From positions 75,203-139,202 of the forward strand of contig FPIT01000008.1 in NCBI GenBank assembly GCA_900119285.1: 64,000 nucleotides of DNA. The letters run 5' to 3'. This DNA comes from Prevotellaceae bacterium HUN156. Lineage in GTDB: Bacteria > Bacteroidota > Bacteroidia > Bacteroidales > Bacteroidaceae. The position numbers were made by a program, and so were the translations under genes. How positions within the stretch are numbered: position 1 is the first letter of the stretch; the number at the start of each line of letters is the position of its first letter. Under the pieces are notes generated by a model. That model was not told where the DNA came from. It saw only the letters and a list, made by a program, of their open reading frames with translations, and searched no databases. Below are positions 8,439 through 17,450 of the stretch, piece by piece.

Positions 8439-10826
8439 TTAAAAATGTATAGATAAATCAGCTCCAAGTTGGAAGGGATTACCTCGCTGAGCCATATATA
8501 TCTCCTTACCTGTTGCCTTGCTTGAGAAGGCGAAAGTATTATACTGTGCATCAGTTAGATTGCGTGCCCAGAGGTTGAGCGTGCATCCACCGAAGTCAAC
8601 ACTGGCATGAGCACCAAATACAGCATAGAACTTCTGAGCGTAGGTGTTAGCCTCATCCCACCATATCTTGCCCTGTGCATTCATGTTGGCACCAATGGTG
8701 AGGTTCTTCATCCAAGCGTCCTCAAAGTCGAAGCGATAATCAACCAATGCAGACAGTGTGTGGGCAGGTACGAAGGGCACCTTATTGTCGCTATAATCAA
8801 TCTCTGCAGCTGTAGCAGCACTGCTTGCCTTGGTAGTATATTCCTTAAATGCTGCGTGGGTGTAGCCATATCCGACAGACCATGCCAAGTGGTTAGCCAA
8901 AGCACTTCCACGCAATGTAGCCTCGATACCACAACTATAACTCTTACCGGCATTTACCATTCGGCGACCAAATCCGTAGTCAGAAGTGAATACTGAGAGT
9001 TGCTGATTACGAATCTGCATATAGAATGTAGAGAGGTCGAAATGTATCAGATTATCGAAGAGATTCAAGTGCGTTCCAACCTCGTAGTTCCAAGACTCCT
9101 CAGGTTTGAAACTGATACCTTCCATGATAGGGGCACAAGCCTCATCGCGATGTTCCAGCACAATCTCAGGCAGAGGTTTACCGCCTTGCAACATCTGAAT
9201 AGCTTTCTGGAGGTCACTCTGAATAATATCACCAAACATCTGAACATTGAAGCCGCCAGCACGATAACCCTTTGATACGGTAGCATAGATATTGCTTCCA
9301 TTATCAAACTTATAGGTTAGTCCAAACTTTGGCAACAGCTGACTGAAGTTGGCCTTGTCTGAACCAATATAATCAGTATAAATACGAGTGGGAGAAATAG
9401 TTTGTCCCATGATAGAGAATACAGGATTCATACTGATGCCGCGTGTATCAAATTCTATCTTTGCCTGTGTAAAATCATAGCGCAGACCAATTGTTGCCGT
9501 CAAGTTGTCGGTCAAGTCAATATGTGACTCGTGGAAAACACCCAAGTTAAACTGTGGAGTGTGAAACAGACAAGGAATGTCCATTGCCATGCTGATATTG
9601 ATACCTCCACGGGCAGTTATAGCCGCATTTGCCTGTTCCTGTGACATGCCTCTTCCCATCATACTCTTTAGCATTGCACCATAAATCTGCTGTTCAAGCA
9701 TTTGAGGGAAGAAGGTTCCAAACTGGTTGGGCGCTGTAGTCTTCAACCACGAATACGAACCGAAGACACCAGTGGTCCAGTGCCAGCGACTCTTATTGTT
9801 ACTCTTTACAGTGAACTCTTGAGTCAGAGCGTTGCTCAACTGTGCCTGATCAACAGTAATGAAGTCTACGTTGCTATAGTCGTTGTCCATCAGCAGATTG
9901 TCCTTTAGGAACTGGTAGCTGGTGTTAGAAGCAAAGTCGAAACCATTACCTTTATATTTAATAGCCAGACCCGTAGTCAGCATGTTGCGTTTATAATTGC
10001 TCTGATGATTCTGATTTGGCTCGCCAATAACATCGCCACTCACAGGGTCTAACACACCATAAGGATAGGCCTTCTGCTTCACCCACTGGTAGTCTGTCGT
10101 CCAGTCGAATGACAAACGGTCTGTGGGCTGATAGATCAAGCGCAGACGACCGCCGGCCTCGTCCATATCGTCAGCTCGCTCACCATTGAGTGTATTTTTC
10201 CAGAAACCATTTGTACCATCATAGAAGGCAGCCACCGACATAGCCAACTTCTCGCTCAGCTTCTGATAGTGAGCCACCTCGGCATTGCGATAGAAGTGAG
10301 TGCCAATGCCCAGCTTGATGTCGGTACCCTGATAGCGCAGAGGATTCTTGGTGTACTGGCGCACCAGTCCGCCCTCGGTATTCACGCCATAGAGCGTACC
10401 CTGAGGACCGCGAAGCACATCCACACGATCCAACTGCCATGTGTGGCTGTTAAAGGCCGACTTATTCATCAAGGGGATATCGTCCACATAGATACCCATC
10501 GAAGGACTGTTCACACGCGAGCCAATACCTCTTACATATATAGAAGAGGTAAAACGGGCACCATAGTTAGGCATCACGAACGAGGGCACGAAGTCGGAGA
10601 TTTCGCGCAGGTCGCGCACGCCCAGGCTACCTATCTCATTACCCGTCAATACGGTTAAGCTCAATGGCTGCTGGCGCAGTTTGGCATACTCCTTCGACTG
10701 TGACACTACTACCACCTCGTCGAGGTCATAAACACGAGAAGAGTCAGCGGGAGCCAGGCGACTGTCTGCCCATGCTGACGTTGCGATACTAACGGCGACA
10801 AGCGCCATCATCAAATTTTTCTTCAT
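8439..10826 (-). CDS. TonB-dependent outer-membrane receptor
   Basis: 795 residues: signal peptide 1-20 (ending ATSAWA), TonB-box-like YDLDEVVVVSQ (about 33-43), plug domain (about 50-165, with IYVRGIGSR and DVLRGPQGTLYG), then a 22-strand-type barrel ending in aromatic LSIHF. It lacks the N-terminal carboxypeptidase-like domain of SusC proteins and has no SusD partner, so it resembles iron-complex or haem-type receptors more than glycan receptors. Its ATG overlaps the stop of the protoporphyrinogen oxidase gene by 4 bp (10823..10826), so the two are translationally coupled. A tetrapyrrole or iron substrate is an inference from this coupling only. Confidence 0.9.
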   Translation of the reverse strand: MKKNLMMALVAVSIATSAWADSRLAPADSSRVYDLDEVVVVSQSKEYAKLRQQPLSLTVLTGNEIGSLGVRDLREISDFVPSFVMPNYGARFTSSIYVRGIGSRVNSPSMGIYVDDIPLMNKSAFNSHTWQLDRVDVLRGPQGTLYGVNTEGGLVRQYTKNPLRYQGTDIKLGIGTHFYRNAEVAHYQKLSEKLAMSVAAFYDGTNGFWKNTLNGERADDMDEAGGRLRLIYQPTDRLSFDWTTDYQWVKQKAYPYGVLDPVSGDVIGEPNQNHQSNYKRNMLTTGLAIKYKGNGFDFASNTSYQFLKDNLLMDNDYSNVDFITVDQAQLSNALTQEFTVKSNNKSRWHWTTGVFGSYSWLKTTAPNQFGTFFPQMLEQQIYGAMLKSMMGRGMSQEQANAAITARGGINISMAMDIPCLFHTPQFNLGVFHESHIDLTDNLTATIGLRYDFTQAKIEFDTRGISMNPVFSIMGQTISPTRIYTDYIGSDKANFSQLLPKFGLTYKFDNGSNIYATVSKGYRAGGFNVQMFGDIIQSDLQKAIQMLQGGKPLPEIVLEHRDEACAPIMEGISFKPEESWNYEVGTHLNLFDNLIHFDLSTFYMQIRNQQLSVFTSDYGFGRRMVNAGKSYSCGIEATLRGSALANHLAWSVGYGYTHAAFKEYTTKASSAATAAEIDYSDNKVPFVPAHTLSALVDYRFDFEDAWMKNLTIGANMNAQGKIWWDEANTYAQKFYAVFGAHASVDFGGCTLNLWARNLTDAQYNTFAFSSKATGKEIYMAQRGNPFQLGADLSIHF

Positions 10827-12235
10827 TTTTTAATTGTGTTAAAGATATGATTGGCAATATCAGTGGCTTGCGTGATGCGGTGTCCCATACCGATACCGTC
10901 ACGCAGATTGCCACCAATAAGCAATCCTGAAAACTGTTCTTGAATACTTTTTACCGCCTCAAAGCGCTGCCCACAGGTGGCAGTATATTGAGGTATCGCG
11001 CGACGATGGCGCGAGATATGAATGAAATCGGGCTTTGCCGATGCGGGAAACTTCAACATCGTGTGCAGACAGCGCGTCACGATACGCTTCACCTCCTCGT
11101 CGCTCTTGTCCAGCATCTCGGGATGCTTGATGCCGCCCATAAAGAAGGAGAACAATGCCCCACCCTTGGGTGCACGCTGCTCGAAGCAGGCCGAGGGGAA
11201 AAGAATGCCCAGTATCTCCTGCCTCTCCTTGGTAGGCACCAGTCCGCCAAAGGCACAATAGTCGCCACCAAAGGTATCGGGCATACCCACGTTCACCTCC
11301 ATCACCGGAGCATACTCCAGACTGGCGATGGCCTGCATGCGCTCCTTATCCACAAAGGGCAGCACGTCGGGCAGACTGTATGCGCCACAGGTGGTCACCA
11401 CCCAACGGCTCTTCAGCTGGCAGTCCCTACCCTCTGCATCCTTATAGCTGGTCAGCCAGGCCCCTTGCTCCTGGCTCACCCTCACCTCGCTAACACCCAG
11501 CGAGATATGTTCCATGCCAATATAGTTGGCCTCAGCCTCAGGAATATGGCTCAGTCCGCCATGCGCTGAAAACACCTTCTTGGTAGCCAGTCGGTCGCGG
11601 TCGCTCTTGGGCTGCTTATGCTTGGCAATGGCGCCACGCACAAAACTGCCATAGTCCCTCTCCAGCGCATACAGCTTAGGCAGCGCATAGCGAGTAACCA
11701 GCGTATCGGGATTGCCAGCATACACCCCCGAGATAAACGGGTCTACGGCATAATCCACAAACGACTGTCCCAGTCTTCTGGCAGCCAGCGCCCCTATCGT
11801 CTCGTCTGCATTCTCTCCACGCTTGCGCCAAGGCTCGCCCAAGATGCGCAACTTGTCAGAAAAGCGAAACAAGGGAGTGGTTACTGCGCCCAGCAGTCCT
11901 GCAGGCAACTCGCGAAAACGGTCACCCTTCCATATCAGTCTGCGCTTGGCAGCATCGGGAGCCGTCTCCAGCCTACATACATTATCTGAGGTCTGCGCCA
12001 AATCCATCATCAGCTCAGCCACCTCGGGAGTAGAGACCGCACCCGTAGTAGGTCCCGTCTCGTACGTATAGTGATTATTGTGTTGGGTCTGTATTTGTCC
12101 GCCTATGCGGTTGTCTCTTTCTACAATATGAACACTAATACCTTTTCTTTTCAACCAGTAGGCGGTGGTCAGACCGGTCAGTCCGGCCCCAATCACCGTT
12201 ACCTCTGGCTCTTCAAATTCTATGTGGTTTATCAT
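10823..12235 (-). CDS. hemG: FAD-dependent protoporphyrinogen oxidase
   Basis: Oxidises protoporphyrinogen IX (or coproporphyrinogen III) in haem synthesis. The FAD-binding beta-alpha-beta motif VTVIGAGLTGLTTAYWL lies at residues 12-28 and IGGNLRDGIGMGHRI near the C-terminus closes the FAD site. I start at the ATG at 12235 (470 residues) because a -7 element ends 6 bp upstream of it; an in-frame ATG 36 bp further out would place the start upstream of the promoter. The symbol follows common Bacteroidetes use; hemY is the structural homologue. It is the first gene of a two-gene unit with the TonB receptor. Confidence 0.88.
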   Translation of the reverse strand: MINHIEFEEPEVTVIGAGLTGLTTAYWLKRKGISVHIVERDNRIGGQIQTQHNNHYTYETGPTTGAVSTPEVAELMMDLAQTSDNVCRLETAPDAAKRRLIWKGDRFRELPAGLLGAVTTPLFRFSDKLRILGEPWRKRGENADETIGALAARRLGQSFVDYAVDPFISGVYAGNPDTLVTRYALPKLYALERDYGSFVRGAIAKHKQPKSDRDRLATKKVFSAHGGLSHIPEAEANYIGMEHISLGVSEVRVSQEQGAWLTSYKDAEGRDCQLKSRWVVTTCGAYSLPDVLPFVDKERMQAIASLEYAPVMEVNVGMPDTFGGDYCAFGGLVPTKERQEILGILFPSACFEQRAPKGGALFSFFMGGIKHPEMLDKSDEEVKRIVTRCLHTMLKFPASAKPDFIHISRHRRAIPQYTATCGQRFEAVKSIQEQFSGLLIGGNLRDGIGMGHRITQATDIANHIFNTIKK

Positions 12236-12240
12236 CGGTG

Positions 12241-12248
12241 CAAAGGTA
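12241..12248 (-). promoter_or_regulatory. -7 element deciding the hemG start
   Basis: Read on the minus strand it is TACCTTTG followed by CACCG and then the ATG at 12235. The transcript should start at or within 2 nt of the start codon, implying a leaderless mRNA. Confidence 0.6.
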
Positions 12249-12292
12249 CTACTTTTCCTCTGCCCCCACAATCCTTATTTATATGGATTTTT

Positions 12293-13084
12293 CTAGTGGC
12301 GAGACGACTGCTGGCGCTGTCGGACGGCCTCAAACATTAGAATGGCTGCAGAGACAGAGACGTTAAGAGAATCGCCAATGCCAAGCATGGGAATCTTGAT
12401 GTGGGCATCAGCTACCTGACGCCATTTATCGGTAAGGCCTGTAGATTCAGTGCCCATAACAATGGCAGTGGCACTGGCCATGTCGGTCTCGTAATAGTAG
12501 TGGGAATCTTGCAGTTGGGCTGTAAGTATCTGGATGTCGTTAGCCTTGAGCCACTGGATGCACTCTTCAGAGGTGCATGCCACGGTGGGCACATTAAAGA
12601 AAGCTCCTACCGAGGCACGGATGATGTTAGGATTGTAGAGGTCGCACTGTGGGTCACAAACAATGACAGCATCAACATTAGAAGCATCGGCAGAACGGAG
12701 GATAGCACCTACATTACCAGGCTTCTCAACACTCTCCAGAACAACTACCAGCGGACGCTTCTGCAACTGCAGACCGTCGAGGGTGTGCTGTTGGGCCACC
12801 ACCTCGGCTATCACGCCCTCGGTACCTCCACGGTATGCCACCTTATTATATATGTCGGCAGATACCTGAAAGATGCGGGCACCATCTACCACGGGTTCTT
12901 CATCACCGAAGATATCGGGACACCAGAAGAGGGTATCTACCTGATAGCCATTATTGATGCAGCGCTCCACCTCTCGCCTACCCTCCACAACAAAGAGGCC
13001 GTGTTTGCGGCGTTCGGCAGACTTCTGCTGCAACTCGAGCAAAAGCTTTATCTTCGGATTTTGTGCACTAGAAATAGATTCCAT
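12293..13084 (-). CDS. TrmH/SpoU-family RNA 2'-O-methyltransferase
   Basis: 263 residues with an N-terminal substrate-binding domain (MESISSAQNPKIKLLLELQQ, typical of the 23S rRNA-type subgroup) and a C-terminal knotted SPOUT domain. Motif 1 is NVGAILRSADA, motif 2 MGTESTGL, motif 3 IPMLGIGDSLNVSVSAAI. It should transfer methyl from AdoMet to a ribose 2'-OH; the target nucleotide cannot be read from sequence. It sits 8 bp behind nadE on the same strand. A second, distinct SpoU enzyme lies at 48014. Confidence 0.9.
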   Translation of the reverse strand: MESISSAQNPKIKLLLELQQKSAERRKHGLFVVEGRREVERCINNGYQVDTLFWCPDIFGDEEPVVDGARIFQVSADIYNKVAYRGGTEGVIAEVVAQQHTLDGLQLQKRPLVVVLESVEKPGNVGAILRSADASNVDAVIVCDPQCDLYNPNIIRASVGAFFNVPTVACTSEECIQWLKANDIQILTAQLQDSHYYYETDMASATAIVMGTESTGLTDKWRQVADAHIKIPMLGIGDSLNVSVSAAILMFEAVRQRQQSSRH

Positions 13085-13092
13085 AATTACTT

Positions 13093-15015
13093 TTATAGTT
13101 CCTCACACTCTTTTATCCATAATGCTGAGCTGGCATCGCTAGGCATGCGCCAGTCGCCACGGGGCGAGAGCGAGATGCTACCCACCTTAGGACCATCGGG
13201 CAGACAGGAGCGCTTGAACTGCTGAGAGAAGAAGCGACGACAGAAGGTGGTGAGCCACTTCTTGATAGTGTCGCGGTCGTAGGCATCGCCAAAGGCTTTC
13301 TGCGCCAGCACGAATATCTTGTTGGGACGGAAACCAAAGCGAAGCATATAGTAGAGGAAGAAGTCGTGGAGCTCGTAGGGACCCACCAAATCTTCGGTCT
13401 TCTGTGCAATATTACCCAACTCGTCGGCAGGAGTTAGCTCGGGAGAGATAGGCGTATCAACCACATCTATCAGCACGTCGTGCTCGGCGGCAAAGGCGGG
13501 CTGCTGGGCCAGATAGCGCACGAGGTATTGAATCAGCGTCTTAGGCACACCGGCATTCACGCCATACATCGACATGTGGTCGCCATTATAGGTGGCCCAT
13601 CCGAGTGCCAACTCAGAGAGGTCGCCAGTGCCTACAACCAGTCCGTTATACTTGTTGGCCAAGTCCATGAGTATCTGCGTACGCTCACGAGCCTGCGAAT
13701 TTTCGTAGGTGGCATCGTGGACGGTAGCGTCGTGGTCGATATCATGGAAGTGCTGAGTGACAGCAGCAGCAATGGGTATCTCCAGCTGCTGGATGCCCAG
13801 CGACTGCATAAGCGAAGCTGCATTATCGTGGGTGCGGTCGGTAGTGCCGAAGCCTGGCATCGTGACACCGATAATACCCTTGCGGTCGAGTCCTATCTTA
13901 TCAAAGGTACGCACGCACACGAGGAGCGCTAAGGTGGAATCCAGTCCACCACTAATACCTATCACCACATGCTGGCAGTTGGTATGTACCAATCGCTTAG
14001 CGAGTCCAGCCACCTGGATGTTGAGTATCTCCTCGCAGCTTTCGGTCATCTTCTCATCTGAAGGGATGAAGGGATGAGCATCGACATAGCGTGTCAGCTC
14101 AAAAGGCTTGGTGGCGATATCCTTGGCACGGATAATCAGGGCATGGGCGTTGCGCTGGGCATTGATAAAGGTAGAGTTGGTATGGCGCTCGGTGCGCAAA
14201 CGCTCTACATCGATTTGTGCCATCCGTATCTGTGGTTGGAAAGAGAAACGTTCACTCTCAGCCAACAGTTGTCCGTTTTCATAAATCAGGGCATTGCCAC
14301 CATAGACCACATCCTGCGTAGATTCGCCAAAGCCACTAGAGGCATAGACGTAGCCACTCATCGTGCGAGCACTCTGCTGAGCCAAGAGCGAACAGAGGTA
14401 GCGGTGCTTGCCAATAAGCTCGGTGCTGGCAGAGAGGTTGAGGATGATGTCGGCACCAGCCATCGTGAGATTGTTGCTGGGCGGAATGGGTGCCCACACG
14501 TCTTCACATATCTCCACACCAAACTTCACGCCGCCAAAGGTTTGGAAGAGCTTGGGCTCGGCAGACAGGCATACGGGAGTGCCTGCCAGATAGATCTCGG
14601 TAGGATTCAAGTCTTGTGAGGAGGCAAACCAGCGCTTCTCGTAGAACTCGTTGTAGTTGGGCAGATAGGTCTTGGGCACTACACCTAGCAGCGTTCCATT
14701 CTGGATAACGGCAGCACAGTTGAGCAGTAAGCCGCCAGCCTGTACGGGCAGACCTACCACACAGATAATATCAAGCTGACGGGTGAAGTCGAGCAGCATG
14801 AGCAGTCCCTCTTCAGCCTTGTTCAGCAACAACTGTTCCTTAAACAGATCCTGACAGGCATAGCCCGTGAGCGAGAGCTCTGGAAAGCATAACAGCTCTA
14901 CTCCCTCGCTATCGGCCAGGGCAATGAGCTTTTCCATCTCTTGCACATTGTATGCAACATCGGCAACCTTTACCGCTGGTACTGCGGCAGCAACTTTGAT
15001 AAATCCGTATTTCAT
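13093..15015 (-). CDS. nadE: Glutamine-dependent NAD+ synthetase
   Basis: 640 residues in two domains. The N-terminal nitrilase-type glutaminase carries the E46 / K115 / C170 triad (CFPELSLTGY, PKTYLPNYNEFYE, VEICEDVW). The C-terminal ATP-pyrophosphatase-type synthetase carries the P-loop IGISGGLDSTLALLVC. Ammonia from glutamine is channelled to deamido-NAD+ to make NAD+ in the last step of synthesis. Length and domain order are normal for the long, glutamine-using form. It lies 44 bp after queA and 8 bp before the SpoU gene, all on one strand, so the three may form one unit. Confidence 0.95.
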   Translation of the reverse strand: MKYGFIKVAAAVPAVKVADVAYNVQEMEKLIALADSEGVELLCFPELSLTGYACQDLFKEQLLLNKAEEGLLMLLDFTRQLDIICVVGLPVQAGGLLLNCAAVIQNGTLLGVVPKTYLPNYNEFYEKRWFASSQDLNPTEIYLAGTPVCLSAEPKLFQTFGGVKFGVEICEDVWAPIPPSNNLTMAGADIILNLSASTELIGKHRYLCSLLAQQSARTMSGYVYASSGFGESTQDVVYGGNALIYENGQLLAESERFSFQPQIRMAQIDVERLRTERHTNSTFINAQRNAHALIIRAKDIATKPFELTRYVDAHPFIPSDEKMTESCEEILNIQVAGLAKRLVHTNCQHVVIGISGGLDSTLALLVCVRTFDKIGLDRKGIIGVTMPGFGTTDRTHDNAASLMQSLGIQQLEIPIAAAVTQHFHDIDHDATVHDATYENSQARERTQILMDLANKYNGLVVGTGDLSELALGWATYNGDHMSMYGVNAGVPKTLIQYLVRYLAQQPAFAAEHDVLIDVVDTPISPELTPADELGNIAQKTEDLVGPYELHDFFLYYMLRFGFRPNKIFVLAQKAFGDAYDRDTIKKWLTTFCRRFFSQQFKRSCLPDGPKVGSISLSPRGDWRMPSDASSALWIKECEEL

Positions 15016-15059
15016 AGTAATTACCTTTTTAACTTTCTTTCGAGGAGTATGGAGTATTA

Positions 15060-16280
15060 TTAGGGTATCAGCAACGAGGAGTCGCCATAGCTCAGGAACC
15101 GGAAGTCGTGAGCCAGGGCATAGTCGTATATCTTGTGCCAGTCGCCATGGACAAAGGCACTAACCAAGAGCAAGAGCGTAGACTGTGGCTGGTGGAAATT
15201 GGTAACCAGCATCTTCACAATCTTATAGGTATAGCCCGGAGCGATGATAATCTGCGTAGAAGAATGGAGCACAGTAAGCTCATGGCGATCCATCCAATTG
15301 AGCAAAGCCTGCAAAGCCTCAGAACTCTCAACTTTCAACTCTGAACTCTCAACTTCATACGGTTCCCACTGGTTTACGTGCAACTGCTCTTCTTTGATAT
15401 CGGGATTACGCATCACCTTCATACCCATATAATAAAGGCTCTCCAGCGTGCGCACGCTAGTGGTTCCCACGGCAATAGCACTACCGCCATGAGCCAGCAG
15501 GCGCTCGATAGTATGACGGCGCACAGCAATATACTCGGTATGCATTGCGTGCTCGCCAATGGTCTCGCTCTTCACGGGCTTAAACGTACCAGCACCAACG
15601 TGCAGAGTAACTTCCTCACGCTCAATGCCACGCTCATCAACAGCAGACAAGACACGCTCAGTAAAGTGGAGACCAGCCGTGGGAGCTGCTACACTACCCT
15701 TAATCTTAGAATAGACAGTCTGATAGGTGGTTTTATCGCTCTCTTGGGTCTCGCGATTGAGATATGGAGGAATAGGCAACTCGCCCATCGCGTCAAGAAT
15801 CTCAGCAAAGGACACACCACCAGTCCACTCGAAATCAATCCACTGGCTGGTACCATGCTCACCCTTGCGAGTGACTCTCACCTCTACAGAGGTGCCCTTC
15901 ACATCAATCACACGACAGAGCGTGCCCTCTTTCCACTTCTTCTGATTACCCACCAAGCAAAGCCACGAACAACGCTCCGACTGCTGGAACATCTGCTCGT
16001 AGTCGGCAGGCTGGGCAGGCTCTAACAGGAAAATCTCGATAAGAGCACCAGTATCCTTGCGGAAATGCAAACGCGCTTGAATCACTTTGGTATTATTAAA
16101 TACCATCAAAGCCCCTTGGGGCAAATACTCAGGCAGATGGAAGAAAACGTCTTCACCAACCTGCCCCTTGTTGTAAATGAGCAACTTAGAGTGGTCGCGC
16201 TCCTCTTTGGGGAACTTAGCGATACGCTCGTCGGGCAGCTCATAATTGTAGTTACTAATATGTATGTCTTTCGTATTCAC
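15060..16280 (-). CDS. queA: S-adenosylmethionine:tRNA ribosyltransferase-isomerase
   Basis: 406 residues; makes epoxyqueuosine in tRNA from the 7-aminomethyl-deazaguanine precursor. NYELPDERIAKFP at the N-terminus, KGSVAAPTAGLHFTE and the C-terminal LVTNFHQPQSTLLLLVSAF are family signatures. The start codon is GTG (16280..16278), chosen because no ATG lies before the conserved N-terminus and a -7 element ends 5 bp upstream. Residues about 309-322 (EVESSELKVESSEA) are a repetitive insertion encoded by five 7-bp units (15320..15354) just before the conserved LLNWMDRHE; homologues as I remember them have a shorter, unrelated linker here. Confidence 0.95.
   Translation of the reverse strand: MNTKDIHISNYNYELPDERIAKFPKEERDHSKLLIYNKGQVGEDVFFHLPEYLPQGALMVFNNTKVIQARLHFRKDTGALIEIFLLEPAQPADYEQMFQQSERCSWLCLVGNQKKWKEGTLCRVIDVKGTSVEVRVTRKGEHGTSQWIDFEWTGGVSFAEILDAMGELPIPPYLNRETQESDKTTYQTVYSKIKGSVAAPTAGLHFTERVLSAVDERGIEREEVTLHVGAGTFKPVKSETIGEHAMHTEYIAVRRHTIERLLAHGGSAIAVGTTSVRTLESLYYMGMKVMRNPDIKEEQLHVNQWEPYEVESSELKVESSEALQALLNWMDRHELTVLHSSTQIIIAPGYTYKIVKMLVTNFHQPQSTLLLLVSAFVHGDWHKIYDYALAHDFRFLSYGDSSLLIP
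15320..15354 (-). repeat. 7-bp tandem repeat (AGTTGAG type) inside queA
   Basis: Five consecutive heptads on the coding strand, consensus AGTTSAR, occupy 35 bp in frame with queA. The same heptad family occurs at 35071..35084, 43020..43054 and 45655..45682, always at gene junctions. Confidence 0.75.
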
Positions 16281-16284
16281 GATG

Positions 16285-16292
16285 CAAAATTA
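16285..16292 (-). promoter_or_regulatory. -7 element of queA, adjacent to its GTG start
   Basis: Read on the minus strand it is TAATTTTG followed by CATC and the GTG at 16280, implying a leaderless transcript. Confidence 0.55.
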
Positions 16293-16522
16293 CTATAAAA
16301 TGCACGAAAAAACAAATAAAAGCACGAAAATTGCACATTATATAGGTATTATAAGAGCAAAAACTACAGACTCTTTAACATTCAAAACGAGACGTATTGG
16401 CATTATTCATATACCAATAGGCATATTTTTTCGATAAACGCCACTTTTTTACCCCCATTTTACATAATTTTACGTTCTGTGTGCCCACACAGCAAATTTT
16501 CTTAAAAAAAAGCCCGAAAAAG

Positions 16523-16554
16523 TTTTGGCGGAATCAAAAAATATCGTATCTTTG
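16523..16554 (+). promoter_or_regulatory. Promoter upstream of the possible small RNA
   Basis: TTTTGG (16523..16528) and TATCTTTG (16547..16554) are spaced like the Bacteroidetes -33/-7 pair. It is one of the best matches to the full consensus in the window. Confidence 0.65.
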
Positions 16555-16559
16555 CACTC

Positions 16560-16654
16560 GTTATCCTGAAAACAATCTTTTTACCTTAAAAGGACTAATA
16601 CCTATTGAAGATTATTGAAGCGGTTGCCTGTGAGGGTCATCGCTTTATTTTTTT
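16560..16654 (+). ncRNA. Possible small RNA or attenuated rplU leader
   Basis: A strong promoter is followed about 60 bp later by arms AAGCG (16618..16622) and CGCTT (16641..16645), which enclose CC/GG pairs and lead into a U-rich tract (16643..16654). An inner AATCTT/AAGATT pairing can form upstream. A separate promoter for rplU lies beyond the terminator, so this unit of about 95 nt could be an independent RNA. A ribosomal-protein leader with attenuation is the main alternative, and 6S RNA is another. The terminator stem is weak, so confidence is limited. Confidence 0.35.
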
Positions 16655-16663
16655 ACCTTATTA

Positions 16664-16695
16664 TTTGGTAGTTTCGATAATTTTTCGTACCTTTG
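16664..16695 (+). promoter_or_regulatory. Promoter of rplU-rpmA
   Basis: TTTG at 16664..16667 and TACCTTTG at 16688..16695, about 87 bp before the rplU ATG. Confidence 0.6.
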
Positions 16696-16782
16696 CGCCC
16701 GATTTGGTCTGTTGTGGCTCAAGCAAGCTGTTGCACGAAGCAACACGCCACGCAGAAAAACCCGTTAAACAATTAATAAACA

Positions 16783-17100
16783 ATGTACGCAATTGTAGAA
16801 ATCAACGGTCAGCAGTTCAAGGTTGAGGAAGGTAAGAAGATCTTCGTTAACCACATGAAAGATGTGGAAGCCGGTAAAACTGTTGAGTTCGACAAGGTAC
16901 TGCTTGTCGACAAAGAAGGTTCAGTACAGGTAGGCGCACCCACCGTAGATGGTGCAAAGGTAGTTTGCGAGGTGGTTAATCCTCTCGTAAAGGGTGAGAA
17001 GGTAATCGTGTTCAAGATGAAGCGTCGTAAGGACTCTCGCAAGCGCAACGGTCACCGTCAGCAGTACACCCAGGTAGAAGTTAAATCAGTAATCGCTTAA
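16783..17100 (+). CDS. rplU: Ribosomal protein bL21
   Basis: 105 residues beginning [19 protein letters not shown], the standard bL21 start, and ending in the basic RNA-binding [19 protein letters not shown] segment. Large-subunit protein that binds 23S rRNA domain I. First gene of the rplU-rpmA pair, with a leader of about 85 nt. Nothing unusual in length or composition. Confidence 0.97.
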   Translation: MYAIVEINGQQFKVEEGKKIFVNHMKDVEAGKTVEFDKVLLVDKEGSVQVGAPTVDGAKVVCEVVNPLVKGEKVIVFKMKRRKDSRKRNGHRQQYTQVEVKSVIA

Positions 17101-17119
17101 AATTTAGGAGGAACAAGAA

Positions 17120-17383
17120 ATGGCACATAAGAAAGGTGTAGGTAGTTCTAAGAACGGCCGCGAGTCAGCAGCTCAGCGACTGGGCGTGAAGATTTTCGGC
17201 GGTCAGAAGGTTTTGGCAGGCAACATCATCGTTCGTCAGCGTGGTTCTAAGCACAATGCTGGTGACAACGTTGCTATGGGTAAAGATGACACTCTGTATG
17301 CACTTGTAGATGGTACTGTTCAGTTCCACAAGGGCAAGCGCGACAAGAGCTATGTTTCAGTAATTCCTGAAGCCCAGGCCTAA
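17120..17383 (+). CDS. rpmA: Ribosomal protein bL27
   Basis: 87 residues, [16 protein letters not shown] at the N-terminus and [20 protein letters not shown] in the body. It reaches the peptidyl-transferase centre through its N-terminal tail. The tail starts directly with MAHKKG, without the cleaved extension seen in Firmicutes. Preceded by a good AGGAGGA-type site (17105..17112) 19 bp after rplU and followed by a terminator. Confidence 0.97.
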   Translation: MAHKKGVGSSKNGRESAAQRLGVKIFGGQKVLAGNIIVRQRGSKHNAGDNVAMGKDDTLYALVDGTVQFHKGKRDKSYVSVIPEAQA

Positions 17384-17424
17384 GAGAACAAAAAATTAAA
17401 TAATTTATTCCAAACAAACAAGAT

Positions 17425-17450
17425 AAGGGAGCTTCATTCGAAGCTCCCTT
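17425..17450 (+). terminator. Terminator of rplU-rpmA
   Basis: Perfect 11-bp arms AAGGGAGCTTC/GAAGCTCCCTT with a 4-nt loop, followed by TCTCTATTTT. Confidence 0.85.

Larger units (their letters stand above)
16281..16782. other. Divergent spacer between queA and rplU
   Basis: 502 bp without a coding frame. It holds the queA -7 element (16285..16292), a short perfect hairpin CTGTGTG/CACACAG (16477..16492), a plus-strand promoter (TTTTGG 16523..16528; TATCTTTG 16547..16554), a possible small RNA ending in a terminator-like hairpin (16560..16654) and a second plus-strand promoter (TTTG 16664..16667; TACCTTTG 16688..16695) that probably serves rplU. Confidence 0.7.

Noticed and set aside
16477..16492. 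Perfect hairpin CTGTGTG/CACACAG as a terminator
   Set aside because: No U tract follows on either strand and no gene ends before it; kept only as a note in the spacer entry.
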